A DNA stretch of 64,000 bases. It comes from Xanthomonas sp. DAR 80977. GTDB lineage: Bacteria > Pseudomonadota > Gammaproteobacteria > Xanthomonadales > Xanthomonadaceae. The stretch is taken from the NCBI RefSeq assembly GCF_041240605.1, contig NZ_CP162487.1:1867001-1931000 (forward strand), in the 5' to 3' direction. The notes under the pieces were generated by a model that saw nothing but the letters and a program-made list of their open reading frames with translations, did no database searches and had not been told where the DNA came from. This document shows positions 54,277 through 63,066 of this stretch, one piece after another; positions within the stretch are counted from its first letter, which is position 1; each line of letters opens with the position of its first letter. The position numbers and the translations under genes were made by a program.

Positions 54277-55814
54277 CGCGCCGGCGCCGGCCACACGAAG
54301 CTGGCGACGCTGCGCGCCGGCACGGTGTAGCGGAAGCGGCGCGCGCCCTCGGCCACCGCCAGCGCGCGCTCGCGCTCGGCGCTGTTGACCACCACCAGCA
54401 CCCGGCTGCCGTCCGGGTTCTCGAACGCCACGTTGTCCACGCCTTCGCCACCCTCGCTGGAATCGATGCGCCAGGCCTGCGGGCGCACGAAGCGGCTGGC
54501 ATGGGCGAGCGCATAGTACTCGTCGCTGCGCAGCACGCGCTCGCCGCGCGGATCGACATCGACCACGCCGCGGCAGGTGGCGCAGCCGCCGCTGTGCGGG
54601 CCGCCCTGCAGGTCCAGCGCCAGATTCCAGAACAGCACGCCGCGCGCGCCGTGGCGGACCGACTGCACGATCAGCCGCCGCGTCTGCAGGGTCAGGCCGC
54701 CGCTGCGCAGCGGTTCCCAGTCGCCGCCGGAGCATTCGGTCATGTACGCGTCCTTGTCCGGATAGGCCGCCTGCACCGGACCCTGCGCGGCTGGATCGCC
54801 GGCGTAGCAGTGCCAGGCGATGCCGGCGACGTGGCGCCGCGCCTGCGCGTCGGCGAGCACCGCCAGCGGCTCCTGCGGCTGGTCCCAGTTGTGGTCCCAG
54901 TCGAACAGCAGCGGCGCGCCGTCGCGCGCGTCGAGCAGCGGGCCGAGGTGGCGGCCGATCAGCTGCGCGCGCTGCGCGGCCTGCAGGCGCATGCCCGGAT
55001 AGTCCTCCGGGGTGAAGCCCGGCTCGTTCTGCAGGGTCAGCGCGAAGATCGGCACGCCGGCCTGCGCATAGGCATCGACGTAGCGCAGCAGATAGCGGGC
55101 GAAGGCGTCGTAGTGCTCGGGCTTGAGCGTGCCGCCGATCAGGCTGCCGCTGGTCTTCATCCAGGCCGGCGGGCTCCATGGCGAGGCCATGATCTTCAGC
55201 TCGGGATTGATCGCCAGCGCCTGTCGCGCCACCGGCAGCACGTCGTCGCGGTTGGCGGCGATGCTGAAATGCGCCAGCGCCGGATCGGGCGCGTTGTCCG
55301 GGGTGTCGTCAAGGCTGTAATGGCGGCGCGAGAAATCCGACGCGCCGATGGTCAGCCGCGCGAAGCTCAGGCCCAGGCCGCCATCGGCGCGGCCGAACAG
55401 TTCGCGCATCAGCGCCTCGCGCCGCGCGGCCGGCAACTGCTGCAGCACCCAGGCGGAGGAATCGGTGATGGACGCGCCGAACCCGAGCATGCGCTGGCGC
55501 CGCGCCGCGGGGTCGATGCGGATGTCGGCGGCGGTCCCGGTTTCCCAGGCCGCGGCCGTCGCCGGCGCGAGCGCCAGGCGATGGTCCTGGGTGGTGATCC
55601 AGACCTGCACATCGCCCGGCGGCGGTGCCGGGCGCGCGCCGAAGACGCTGCCGGTCCACGCCAGCAACGCGCCGCACACGGCGGCCGCCACCCGTTGCCG
55701 CACCGCACGCGCGGCGGCCGGACGCTGCGCAAACCGCGTGCTGCGCCGCAGCGATTCGGCATGGCGCGGCGCCGTGGCGGCGAGAAAGTTCATCGACTTG
55801 CGTGGCTGCGGCAT
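54273..55814 (-). CDS. Glycoside hydrolase family 30 (glucosylceramidase-like beta-glucosidase/glucanase)
   Basis: This 513-residue enzyme has an Arg-rich N-terminus with a hydrophobic stretch at about 41-59 (signal or anchor), then a GH30 (beta/alpha)8 barrel with its C-terminal beta domain. The acid/base is E264 in LQNEPGF and the nucleophile E360 in MTECSGG. The N-terminal GFGASITDSSAWVL is the family hallmark. It acts on beta-glucosidic bonds; glucosylceramide, beta-1,6-glucan or small glucosides are possible. AGGAG precedes ATG 55814. It forms an operon with lacI and is divergent from the TonB receptor. Confidence 0.94.
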   Translation of the reverse strand: MPQPRKSMNFLAATAPRHAESLRRSTRFAQRPAAARAVRQRVAAAVCGALLAWTGSVFGARPAPPPGDVQVWITTQDHRLALAPATAAAWETGTAADIRIDPAARRQRMLGFGASITDSSAWVLQQLPAARREALMRELFGRADGGLGLSFARLTIGASDFSRRHYSLDDTPDNAPDPALAHFSIAANRDDVLPVARQALAINPELKIMASPWSPPAWMKTSGSLIGGTLKPEHYDAFARYLLRYVDAYAQAGVPIFALTLQNEPGFTPEDYPGMRLQAAQRAQLIGRHLGPLLDARDGAPLLFDWDHNWDQPQEPLAVLADAQARRHVAGIAWHCYAGDPAAQGPVQAAYPDKDAYMTECSGGDWEPLRSGGLTLQTRRLIVQSVRHGARGVLFWNLALDLQGGPHSGGCATCRGVVDVDPRGERVLRSDEYYALAHASRFVRPQAWRIDSSEGGEGVDNVAFENPDGSRVLVVVNSAERERALAVAEGARRFRYTVPARSVASFVWPAPAR

Positions 55815-55857
55815 GTCTCGCTCCTGCGGGCATTGACCGCACTGGATACGACGAGTA

Positions 55858-55871
55858 TGACAGCGCTGTCA
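55858..55871. promoter_or_regulatory. Candidate LacI-family operator
   Basis: TGACAGCGCTGTCA is a perfect 14-base palindrome with a central CG, the standard form of LacI-family operators. It lies 44 bases upstream of the GH30 start and 24 bases upstream of the TonB receptor start, so one bound repressor could control both operons. Confidence 0.72.
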
Positions 55872-55894
55872 AAAATGCCGGGAGAGGGCATCAC

Positions 55895-58660
55895 ATGATG
55901 GGCATGCGGAAATTCTTCATGGGCCGCGCGCGGCGCGGCGTACCGTCGCGGCGCCTGCTGGCGATCGCCTGTTGCGTCGCCGCGCTGCAGCAGGCGCACG
56001 CGCAAAGCGCAAGTTCCGACGCGCCGGCGCAGCAGGACACGGTCAACACGCTGGATGCGGTGCGCGTCACCGGCATCCGCCACGCGATCGAGACCGCGGT
56101 GGAAACCAAGAGCGAGTCGTCGCTGATCGTGGAGGCGATCTCGGCCGAGGACATCGGCAAGCTGCCCGACGTGAGCATCGCCGACTCGATCTCGCGGCTG
56201 CCCGGCGTCGCCACCCAGCGCGTGGACGGGCGCTCGCAGGTGATCAACATCCGCGGCATGTCCGAACAGTTCGTCGGCACCACGCTCAACGGCCGCGAGC
56301 AGGTCAGCACCGGCGACAGCCGCGGCGTGGAGTTCGACCAGTTCCCGGCCGAGCTGATCAACGCCGTGACCGTGTACAAGACCGCCGATGCCGCGGTGAT
56401 CGGGCAGGGCCTGTCCGGCACCGTGGACCTGAAGACGATCCGCCCGCTGGACCTGGACGAGCGCCGCATCGTGGTCAGCGGCAACGGCGAGAAGAACTCC
56501 TTCGGCAAGCTCAGCGACGACGGCCACGACCGCGGCTACCGCGCCGCGGCGTCCTACGTCGACCAGTTCGCCGGCGACACCATCGGCGTGGCGCTGGGTG
56601 TGGCGCGGCTGAATTCGCCATTCCAGGAAAAGCACTACAAGGCGTGGTGGTGGGGCAATCCGGACAGCTGGGGCGCCACCCAGCCCGGCAAGCCGCCGGG
56701 CGCGGTCGCGCTGCAGGGATCGGAGGCGTGGATCAAGTCGCGCGAACTCACCCGCGATGGCGTGATCGGCACGCTGGAATACAAGCCCAACGAACATTTC
56801 CACAGCGTGCTCGACGGCTACTGGTCCAAGTTCGAGCAGAAGGAAACGATGCACGGCGCGATGTGGTCCAACGCGCCGGACTTCAGCAATGCGCTCGGCG
56901 AGCAGGTGAGCTACCGCGACATCGTCACCAGCGACCGGCAGGGCGTGCCGATCATCACCCAGGGCACCTTGAGCGGGGTGCAGCCGGTGCTGCGCAACGA
57001 CCGCAACGACCGCGAGGACAAGCTGCTCTCGCTCGGCTGGACCAATACGCTGCGCTGGGAGCCGTGGTCGCTGAGCCTGGACCTGAACTACTCGCGCGCC
57101 GAACGCCGGCAATCGCAGCTGGAGACCTATGCCGGGCTGGCCGATCCGCAGGACATCGGCTTCGACCTGCCGCTGAGCAACGACTTCGCGCGCTATTCGC
57201 TCGCCGACCTGGCCGATCCCGGCGCGGTCTACCTGTGGGACCCGCAGAAGTGGGGACACGACGGACGGCTGGAGAATTCCTGGCAGAAGGACGAGATCAA
57301 GGCCGGCCGGCTCGAGTTCTCCTACGACGTGGACACCGCGCTGGTGCGCAGCTTCGACCTGGGCGTGAACGTCAACCGCCGCAGCAAGGACAAGCGCGCC
57401 GACGTGTACTTCGCCGACCTGCCGGGGCGCACGCCGACCCTGGTCGATCCGTCGCTGCTGTATGCGCCGACCTCGCTGGGCTTCGCCGGCATCGGCGACA
57501 TCCTCAGTTTCGACCCGCGCGCGCTGCTGTCGCGCTACTACGGCGTCACCCTGTCCGAGAGCAACGACGACCTGCGCAAGGACTACGTGGTCGACGAGGA
57601 CGTCAACACCTATTACCTGCGCGCCAACATCGACATGGACCTGGGCGAGCGCGTACGCGTGCGCGGCAACGCCGGCCTGCAGTACATCGCCACCGAGCAG
57701 TCCTCCACCGGCTTCAACGCCAGCGGCGGCGCGGTGGTCGGCGCGCAGACGCTGGGCGCGCGCTACCACGACGCGCTGCCGAGCCTGAACCTGGTGTTCG
57801 ACTTCGGCGATGGCTGGATGGCGCGGCTGGGCGCGGCCAAGCAGCTGATGCGCCCGCCGATCAACTACCTCAGCGCCGACGCCAGCGCCGCGGTGGACAC
57901 CACCACCGGGCTGTGGAGCGGCAGCGGCGGCAACCCGACCCTGCAGCCGTACCGCGCCGATGCGGTCGACCTGTCGCTGGAGAAGTATTTCGGCTCGGCC
58001 AGCTACGTCAGCCTGGCGCTGTTCTACAAGGACCTGCAGACATACATCTACCGGCAGAACCTGCGCTGGGACTTCACCGGCTACAACCCCGACGGGCAGA
58101 CCCCGGTGTCGAACATCGGCACCTTCAGCACCTGGGCCAACGGCAGCGGCGGCTACATGCGCGGCGTCGAGTTCGCCGCCACCGTCACCGGCGACGTGTT
58201 CAGCGAACGCCTGGACGGCTTCGGCGTGCAGCTCAACGGCTCCTACACCGAATCGTCGATCGATCCCGATCCCAGCGACAATTCGCCCGGCACCGACACC
58301 ATCCCCGGCCTGTCCAAGATCGTCGCCAACGCCACCGTGTTCTACGAGAAGCACGGCATCGGCGCGCGCATCAGCCAGCGCTACCGCGACGCCTACCGCG
58401 GCGAGTACGGCTCGCTGTTCGGGCAGCGCAGCTACCGCAACACGCTCAGCGAGCGCGTCACCGACCTGCAGCTGAGCTACGACTTCCCCGACAGCAGCCG
58501 GCTGAAAGGCCTGTCGCTGATGTTCCAGGTCAACAACCTGACCAACGAGGCGTTCCGCACCGAGGTCAGTGCCGCCGGCGTGGCGTCCACGGTGTTCCTG
58601 CCCGAGGAATACACCGAGTACGGCCGCCAGTACCTGCTCGGCTTCCGCTACAAGCTCTGA
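55895..58660 (+). CDS. TonB-dependent receptor, Xanthomonas/Caulobacter carbohydrate type
   Basis: This 921-residue receptor has a signal peptide ending in AHAQ. Its plug begins with AVRVTGIRHAIETAVETKSES and the group hallmark VEAISAEDIGKLPDVSIADSISRLPGVATQR. Its barrel ends in FRYKL. This is the TonB-Xanth-Caul type, whose members import oligosaccharides. GGAGAGG lies seven bases before ATG 55895; two further ATGs follow closely. It is co-transcribed with the GH3 gene and shares its operator with the GH30-lacI operon. The substrate is probably a beta-glucoside or beta-glucan fragment. Confidence 0.94.
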   Translation: MMGMRKFFMGRARRGVPSRRLLAIACCVAALQQAHAQSASSDAPAQQDTVNTLDAVRVTGIRHAIETAVETKSESSLIVEAISAEDIGKLPDVSIADSISRLPGVATQRVDGRSQVINIRGMSEQFVGTTLNGREQVSTGDSRGVEFDQFPAELINAVTVYKTADAAVIGQGLSGTVDLKTIRPLDLDERRIVVSGNGEKNSFGKLSDDGHDRGYRAAASYVDQFAGDTIGVALGVARLNSPFQEKHYKAWWWGNPDSWGATQPGKPPGAVALQGSEAWIKSRELTRDGVIGTLEYKPNEHFHSVLDGYWSKFEQKETMHGAMWSNAPDFSNALGEQVSYRDIVTSDRQGVPIITQGTLSGVQPVLRNDRNDREDKLLSLGWTNTLRWEPWSLSLDLNYSRAERRQSQLETYAGLADPQDIGFDLPLSNDFARYSLADLADPGAVYLWDPQKWGHDGRLENSWQKDEIKAGRLEFSYDVDTALVRSFDLGVNVNRRSKDKRADVYFADLPGRTPTLVDPSLLYAPTSLGFAGIGDILSFDPRALLSRYYGVTLSESNDDLRKDYVVDEDVNTYYLRANIDMDLGERVRVRGNAGLQYIATEQSSTGFNASGGAVVGAQTLGARYHDALPSLNLVFDFGDGWMARLGAAKQLMRPPINYLSADASAAVDTTTGLWSGSGGNPTLQPYRADAVDLSLEKYFGSASYVSLALFYKDLQTYIYRQNLRWDFTGYNPDGQTPVSNIGTFSTWANGSGGYMRGVEFAATVTGDVFSERLDGFGVQLNGSYTESSIDPDPSDNSPGTDTIPGLSKIVANATVFYEKHGIGARISQRYRDAYRGEYGSLFGQRSYRNTLSERVTDLQLSYDFPDSSRLKGLSLMFQVNNLTNEAFRTEVSAAGVASTVFLPEEYTEYGRQYLLGFRYKL

Positions 58661-58740
58661 CGCGGGCGCCGTCCCGCCCGCCACGACCGGCACCGCGCCG
58701 CCGCGCGGCGCCGCGCCCGCACTTCGATGGAGGAAACAGG

Positions 58741-61257
58741 ATGTCCACACCGCATGCCCTGGCCCGCGCCGTGCTCGCCGCCGCCGCTCTCGTCGCCGTG
58801 GCCCACGCTGCGCCGCCCTCCGCGCCGGCGCCGTTGCGCGACTGGCCGGCGCTGCGCAGCGCGGTGGCGCCCGACCCGGCCGAGGAAGCCAGGATCGCGC
58901 AGATCCTGGACGGCATGACCCTGGCGCAGAAGGTCGGGCAGATGACCCAGGCGGAGATCAAGTCGATCACGCCCGAACAGGTGCGCCAGTACTACATCGG
59001 TTCGGTGCTCAACGGCGGCGGCTCGTGGCCGGGCAAGGACAAGCACGCGCGCGTGGACGACTGGCTGCGGCTGGCCGATGCCTACTACCAGGCCTCGATG
59101 CGCACCGACGCGCGGGTGCCGATCCCGATCGTGTGGGGCACCGACGCGGTACACGGGCACAGCAACGTGTACGGCGCCACGCTGTTCCCGCACAACATCG
59201 GCCTGGGCGCGGCGCGCGACCCGGCGCTGGTCGAACAGGTCGCGCGCGCCACCGCCGAGGCCAGCCGCGCCACCGGCATCGCCTGGGCGTTCGCGCCCAC
59301 GCTGGCGGTGGCGGAGGATCCGCGCTGGGGCCGCACCTACGAGAGCTTCTCGTCCGACCCGGCGCTGGTGCGCAGCTATGCCGCCGCCTACGTGCGCGGC
59401 ATGCAGGGCCGGCTCGGCGACGATGCCAGCGTACTGGCCACCGCCAAGCACTACCTCGGCGATGGCGCCACCGCGCACGGCCGCGACCAGGGCGTGGCGC
59501 AGATCGACAAGGCGCGGATGCTCAACGTGCACGCGCAGGGCTACTACGGCGCGATCGAGGCCGGCGTGCAGACGGTGATGGCCTCCTACAGCAGCTGGAA
59601 CGATGCCGCCGCCGGCGTCGACTACGGCAAGATGCACGGCGCCGCGCCGCTGCTGAGCGAGGCGCTGAAGCGCAAGATGGGCTTCGACGGCTTCGTGGTC
59701 TCCGACTGGAACGGCATCGGCCAGGTGCCGGGCTGCAGCAACGCCAGCTGCGCGCAGGCGATCAACGCCGGCGTGGACATGGTGATGGTGCCCGACGAGT
59801 GGAAGGCGTTCATCGACAACACCGTCGCCCAGGTGCAGGCCGGACAGATCCCGCAGGCGCGCATCGACGATGCGGTGCGGCGCATCCTGCGGGTCAAGCT
59901 GCGCGCCGGCCTGTTCGCGCACGCGCCCTCCGCCAGCCGCTACGCCGGACGCGAGGACGCCCTGTTGCATCGCGAGCTGGCGCGGCGCGCGGTGCGCGAA
60001 TCGCTGGTGCTGCTGAAGAACGAGCGCGGCGCGCTGCCGCTGCGTCGCGGCCAGCGCCTGCTGGTGGTCGGCAAGAGCGCCGACACTCTTTCCGACCAGG
60101 TCGGCGGCTGGTCGCTGACCTGGCAAGGCACCGACAACCGCAACGCCGATTTCCCCAATGCGCAGAGCATCCTGGCCGGTTTGCGCGACGCGGGCGGCGC
60201 CGCGCAGGTGCGCTATGCCGCGTCGGTCGCCGCGGTCGCGCCGGGCAGCTACGACGCCATCGTCGCGGTGATCGGCGAAACGCCGTACGCCGAGGGCAGC
60301 GGCGACATCGTCGCCTCCAACACGATGGCGCACAGCCAGCGCCATCCCGAGGACCTGAAGACGCTGCAGGACGCCGCGGCGACCGGCAAGCCGGTGATCA
60401 CGGTGCTGCTGTCCGGGCGGCCGCTGTACGTCAACGACCTGCTCAACCTCTCGCAGGCCTTCGTCGCCGCCTGGCTGCCGGGCAGCGAGGGCGGCGGGGT
60501 GGCCGACGTGCTGTACGGCGGCGCCTACGACTTCCGCGGGCAGCTGGGCTTCCCGTGGCCGGGCCAGGCCTGTCCGCCGCCGGTGGCGCCGGCCGATCCG
60601 GCACGGCCGCCGCTGTTCGCGCTCGGCTATGGCTTGCGCTATGCCCGCGGCGGCCGGGTCGGGACGCTGCCGGTGCAACTGCCCGCCGACTGCGGCGCGG
60701 CCACCACGCTGCCGGTGTTCAACCTGCGCGACGCCGCGCCGTACGCGCTGAAGCTGGCCGCGCGCGGCCAGGAGCGCGCGCTCGGCGCCGACCTCAACGC
60801 GGTGCTGGAGTGGCCGCAACCGGATCCGGCGCTGCGCGTGCGCACGGTACAGGTCAATACCCAGCAGGACGCCAAGCAGGTGACCTGGCTGGCGCCGGCG
60901 CGGCTGCTGGCCAGCGGCGCCGCCAGCCAGAACCTCACCGCGATGGCGCAGGCGCACGCCGCGCTGCAGTTCGACGTGCAGGTGCAGCAGGCGCCGACCG
61001 CAGCGGTGACGCTGCGCCTGGGCTGCGTGCGCGGCTGCGGCGACGGCATCGACATCGCCGCAGCGCTGCCCGCGGCGGGATCCGGCAAGCGCACCATCAG
61101 CGTGCCCCTGGCCTGCTTCGCCAAGCGCGGCGCCGACCTCGGCGGCATCGACATGCCGTTCGCGATCGATGCCGATGCGCCGTTCGCGGCGGCGTTCACC
61201 CGCATCCAGGTCGTGGCCGGCGCGGCGGACGCGCCCGCTGCGCTGCGCTGCGATTGA
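58741..61257 (+). CDS. Glycoside hydrolase family 3 exo-beta-glucosidase
   Basis: This 838-residue enzyme has a signal peptide ending in AHAA and an N-terminal barrel with the GH3 motif KHYLGDGAT. The nucleophile is D322 in VVSDWNG. The second alpha/beta domain has LLVVGKSADTLSDQVGGW. The C-terminal ExoP-like galactose-binding domain covers about 200 residues. The exo-1,4-beta-glucosidase (CelD/BglX-like) subgroup is likely. GGAGGAAAC lies before the ATG, 80 bases after the receptor stop. It should degrade imported oligosaccharides in the periplasm. Confidence 0.94.
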   Translation: MSTPHALARAVLAAAALVAVAHAAPPSAPAPLRDWPALRSAVAPDPAEEARIAQILDGMTLAQKVGQMTQAEIKSITPEQVRQYYIGSVLNGGGSWPGKDKHARVDDWLRLADAYYQASMRTDARVPIPIVWGTDAVHGHSNVYGATLFPHNIGLGAARDPALVEQVARATAEASRATGIAWAFAPTLAVAEDPRWGRTYESFSSDPALVRSYAAAYVRGMQGRLGDDASVLATAKHYLGDGATAHGRDQGVAQIDKARMLNVHAQGYYGAIEAGVQTVMASYSSWNDAAAGVDYGKMHGAAPLLSEALKRKMGFDGFVVSDWNGIGQVPGCSNASCAQAINAGVDMVMVPDEWKAFIDNTVAQVQAGQIPQARIDDAVRRILRVKLRAGLFAHAPSASRYAGREDALLHRELARRAVRESLVLLKNERGALPLRRGQRLLVVGKSADTLSDQVGGWSLTWQGTDNRNADFPNAQSILAGLRDAGGAAQVRYAASVAAVAPGSYDAIVAVIGETPYAEGSGDIVASNTMAHSQRHPEDLKTLQDAAATGKPVITVLLSGRPLYVNDLLNLSQAFVAAWLPGSEGGGVADVLYGGAYDFRGQLGFPWPGQACPPPVAPADPARPPLFALGYGLRYARGGRVGTLPVQLPADCGAATTLPVFNLRDAAPYALKLAARGQERALGADLNAVLEWPQPDPALRVRTVQVNTQQDAKQVTWLAPARLLASGAASQNLTAMAQAHAALQFDVQVQQAPTAAVTLRLGCVRGCGDGIDIAAALPAAGSGKRTISVPLACFAKRGADLGGIDMPFAIDADAPFAAAFTRIQVVAGAADAPAALRCD

Positions 61258-61494
61258 GCTGGAGCGGGCGCCGGTCTCCCGCAAGCGCCGTGCGCCGCGC
61301 CGCCGGCGACGCACGTTCGCGGCAGCCCATGCCGCCATCCTTGCTGCGGCGAAGGCCTTTGCCGCGCGCCTGGAGCGCCGCTTGCGGCGTGAACCCACGG
61401 CGGCGTTGGCGGGTGGGCGACCGGCGTCGCCGTGCGACCGGCGTGGACCGCGCGCAGGCCGGCGGGGCGATGCCATCCGCGCCCGCACGCCGGG

Positions 61495-61911
61495 TCAGGC
61501 CGGCTCCGCGCCGGCAGCGCCGCGCAACAGCGCGAAGCCTTCGTCCAGCCAGCCGGTGATGCCGCCGAGCATCAGCTTCACCGGGCGTTGCAGCGTGGCC
61601 AGGCGCAGCGCCGCCTTGTCGGCGCCGTTGCAATGCGGGCCGGCGCAATACACCACGAACAGGGTGTCGGCCGGATAGGCGGACAGCTTGCCGGGCACGA
61701 TCTTGGCGTGCGGCAGGTTGATCGCGCCGGGCAGGTGGCCTTGCGCGTACAGCGCCGGGGAACGGACATCGAGCAGGACGAAGCCGGCATCGCCGCCGGA
61801 CACCGCCGCGTGCACGTCCCAGCAATCGGTTTCCAGCGAGCGCTTGGCGGCGAAATGGCGCAGCGCGTCGGCGCTGGAGGCGGCGGCTGTCTGCAGCACG
61901 GGATTGCGCAT
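61495..61911 (-). CDS. Rhodanese-like sulfurtransferase
   Basis: This 138-residue single rhodanese domain has its active-site C89 in VYCAGPHCNGADKAAL, with a second cysteine six residues later. The domain body is VLLDVRSPALYAQGHLPGAINLPHAKI. The N-terminal part (ALRHFAAKRSLETDCWDVHAAV) is typical of the group encoded next to FtrA regulators. It is divergent from ftrA, with 91 bases between start codons, and is probably controlled by it. It could transfer sulfur or scavenge thiosulfate-like compounds. Confidence 0.92.
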   Translation of the reverse strand: MRNPVLQTAAASSADALRHFAAKRSLETDCWDVHAAVSGGDAGFVLLDVRSPALYAQGHLPGAINLPHAKIVPGKLSAYPADTLFVVYCAGPHCNGADKAALRLATLQRPVKLMLGGITGWLDEGFALLRGAAGAEPA

Positions 61912-62002
61912 GGGCGTGTCCTTGGCGTGGGAGCGGCCAGTGTGCCGCCGGCGCCGCCGCGGCTACACTGGCAGGATTGCCGAACAGCGGTCATTTCCTG
62001 CC

Positions 62003-62965
62003 ATGACGAAGACGCCGCCCCGTGTGGTCGCGCTGGCCTATCCGAACCTGTGCCTGTTCGAGTTCGGCATCGCTGCCGAACTGTTCGGCCTGCCGCGGCC
62101 GGAACTGGGCATGCCCTGGTACCGCTTCGGCGTGGCGATGACCGCGCGCAAGGTGCGCAGCGGCATCGGCGGCCTGCAGGTGGCCGCCGACGGCGGGCTG
62201 GCGCTGTTGCGCACCGCGCACACCATCGTGGTGCCGGGCTGGAGCGGGCCGGAAGTGCTGCCCGGCGCCGCACTGAAGACCGCCTTGCGCGACGCCCATG
62301 CCCGCGGCGCGCGGCTGCTGTCGATCTGCTCGGGCGCGTTCCTGCTCGGCCATTGCGGCCTGCTCGACGGGCGCAGGGCGACCACCCACTGGCGCTACGC
62401 GCAGCAGTTCCGCGACTGCTTCCCGGCCAGCACCCTGGTCGGCGATGCGCTGTACGTGGAAGACGGCCGCATCGTCACCTCGGCCGGCAGCGCCGCCGGC
62501 ATCGACGCCGGCCTGCACCTGATCCGCAGCGATTTCGGCACCGCCGTGGCCAACCGGGTGGCGCAGCGCCTGGTGATGCTGCCGCACCGCGAAGGCGGGC
62601 AGCGCCAGTTCGTGGCCAGCCCGGTCGCCGCGCCGCGCCCGCATCCGTTCGACGGCGTGTTCGACTGGGCGCGGCAGCACCTGCACGCCGGCATCGGCGC
62701 CGCGGACCTGGCGCGGGCCGCGGCGATGAGCGAACGCAACTTCTATCGCCGCTTCAAGGCCGCGCTCGGCACCACCCCGGCGCAGTGGCTGCAGCAGGAG
62801 CGGGTGCGCGCGGCGAAGGCCTTGCTGGAGGAAGGGCGGCTGGCGTTGGACCGGGTCGGCGAGGCCTGCGGCTTCGACAGCCTCGACGCCTTCCGCGCCG
62901 CGTTCCGGCGCCACGTGGGGGTGGCGCCTTCGGCCTACCGCAGCGGCTTCGGGCAGGGGGCCTGA
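62003..62965 (+). CDS. ftrA: FtrA/GlxA-type AraC-family regulator
   Basis: This 320-residue regulator has an N-terminal DJ-1/PfpI-like domain (RVVALAYPNLCLFEFGIAAELFGL, then C109 in LLSICSGAFLLGHCGLL) and a C-terminal AraC-type DNA-binding domain. The last part reads GACGFDSLDAFRAAFRRHVGVAPSAYR-like (residues about 275-312). This architecture and the divergent rhodanese gene identify it as FtrA. The PfpI-type domain has no catalytic role in this group and probably binds a small molecule. The start ATG 62003 gives the family length. Confidence 0.92.
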   Translation: MTKTPPRVVALAYPNLCLFEFGIAAELFGLPRPELGMPWYRFGVAMTARKVRSGIGGLQVAADGGLALLRTAHTIVVPGWSGPEVLPGAALKTALRDAHARGARLLSICSGAFLLGHCGLLDGRRATTHWRYAQQFRDCFPASTLVGDALYVEDGRIVTSAGSAAGIDAGLHLIRSDFGTAVANRVAQRLVMLPHREGGQRQFVASPVAAPRPHPFDGVFDWARQHLHAGIGAADLARAAAMSERNFYRRFKAALGTTPAQWLQQERVRAAKALLEEGRLALDRVGEACGFDSLDAFRAAFRRHVGVAPSAYRSGFGQGA

Positions 62966-63066
62966 CCGTCGCGAGGATGCTTGCGCCGCGGCCGCCGGCG
63001 CGTACGCACATGGCGGGGACGGCGGTATCGGCTACGCTGCGCGTCCTGAAGGATGGATGCGTTGCG

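Noticed and set aside
58648..61488. 946-residue open frame antisense to the GH3 gene
   Set aside because: Same GC-driven antisense artefact; the + strand shows a complete GH3 with active-site residues.
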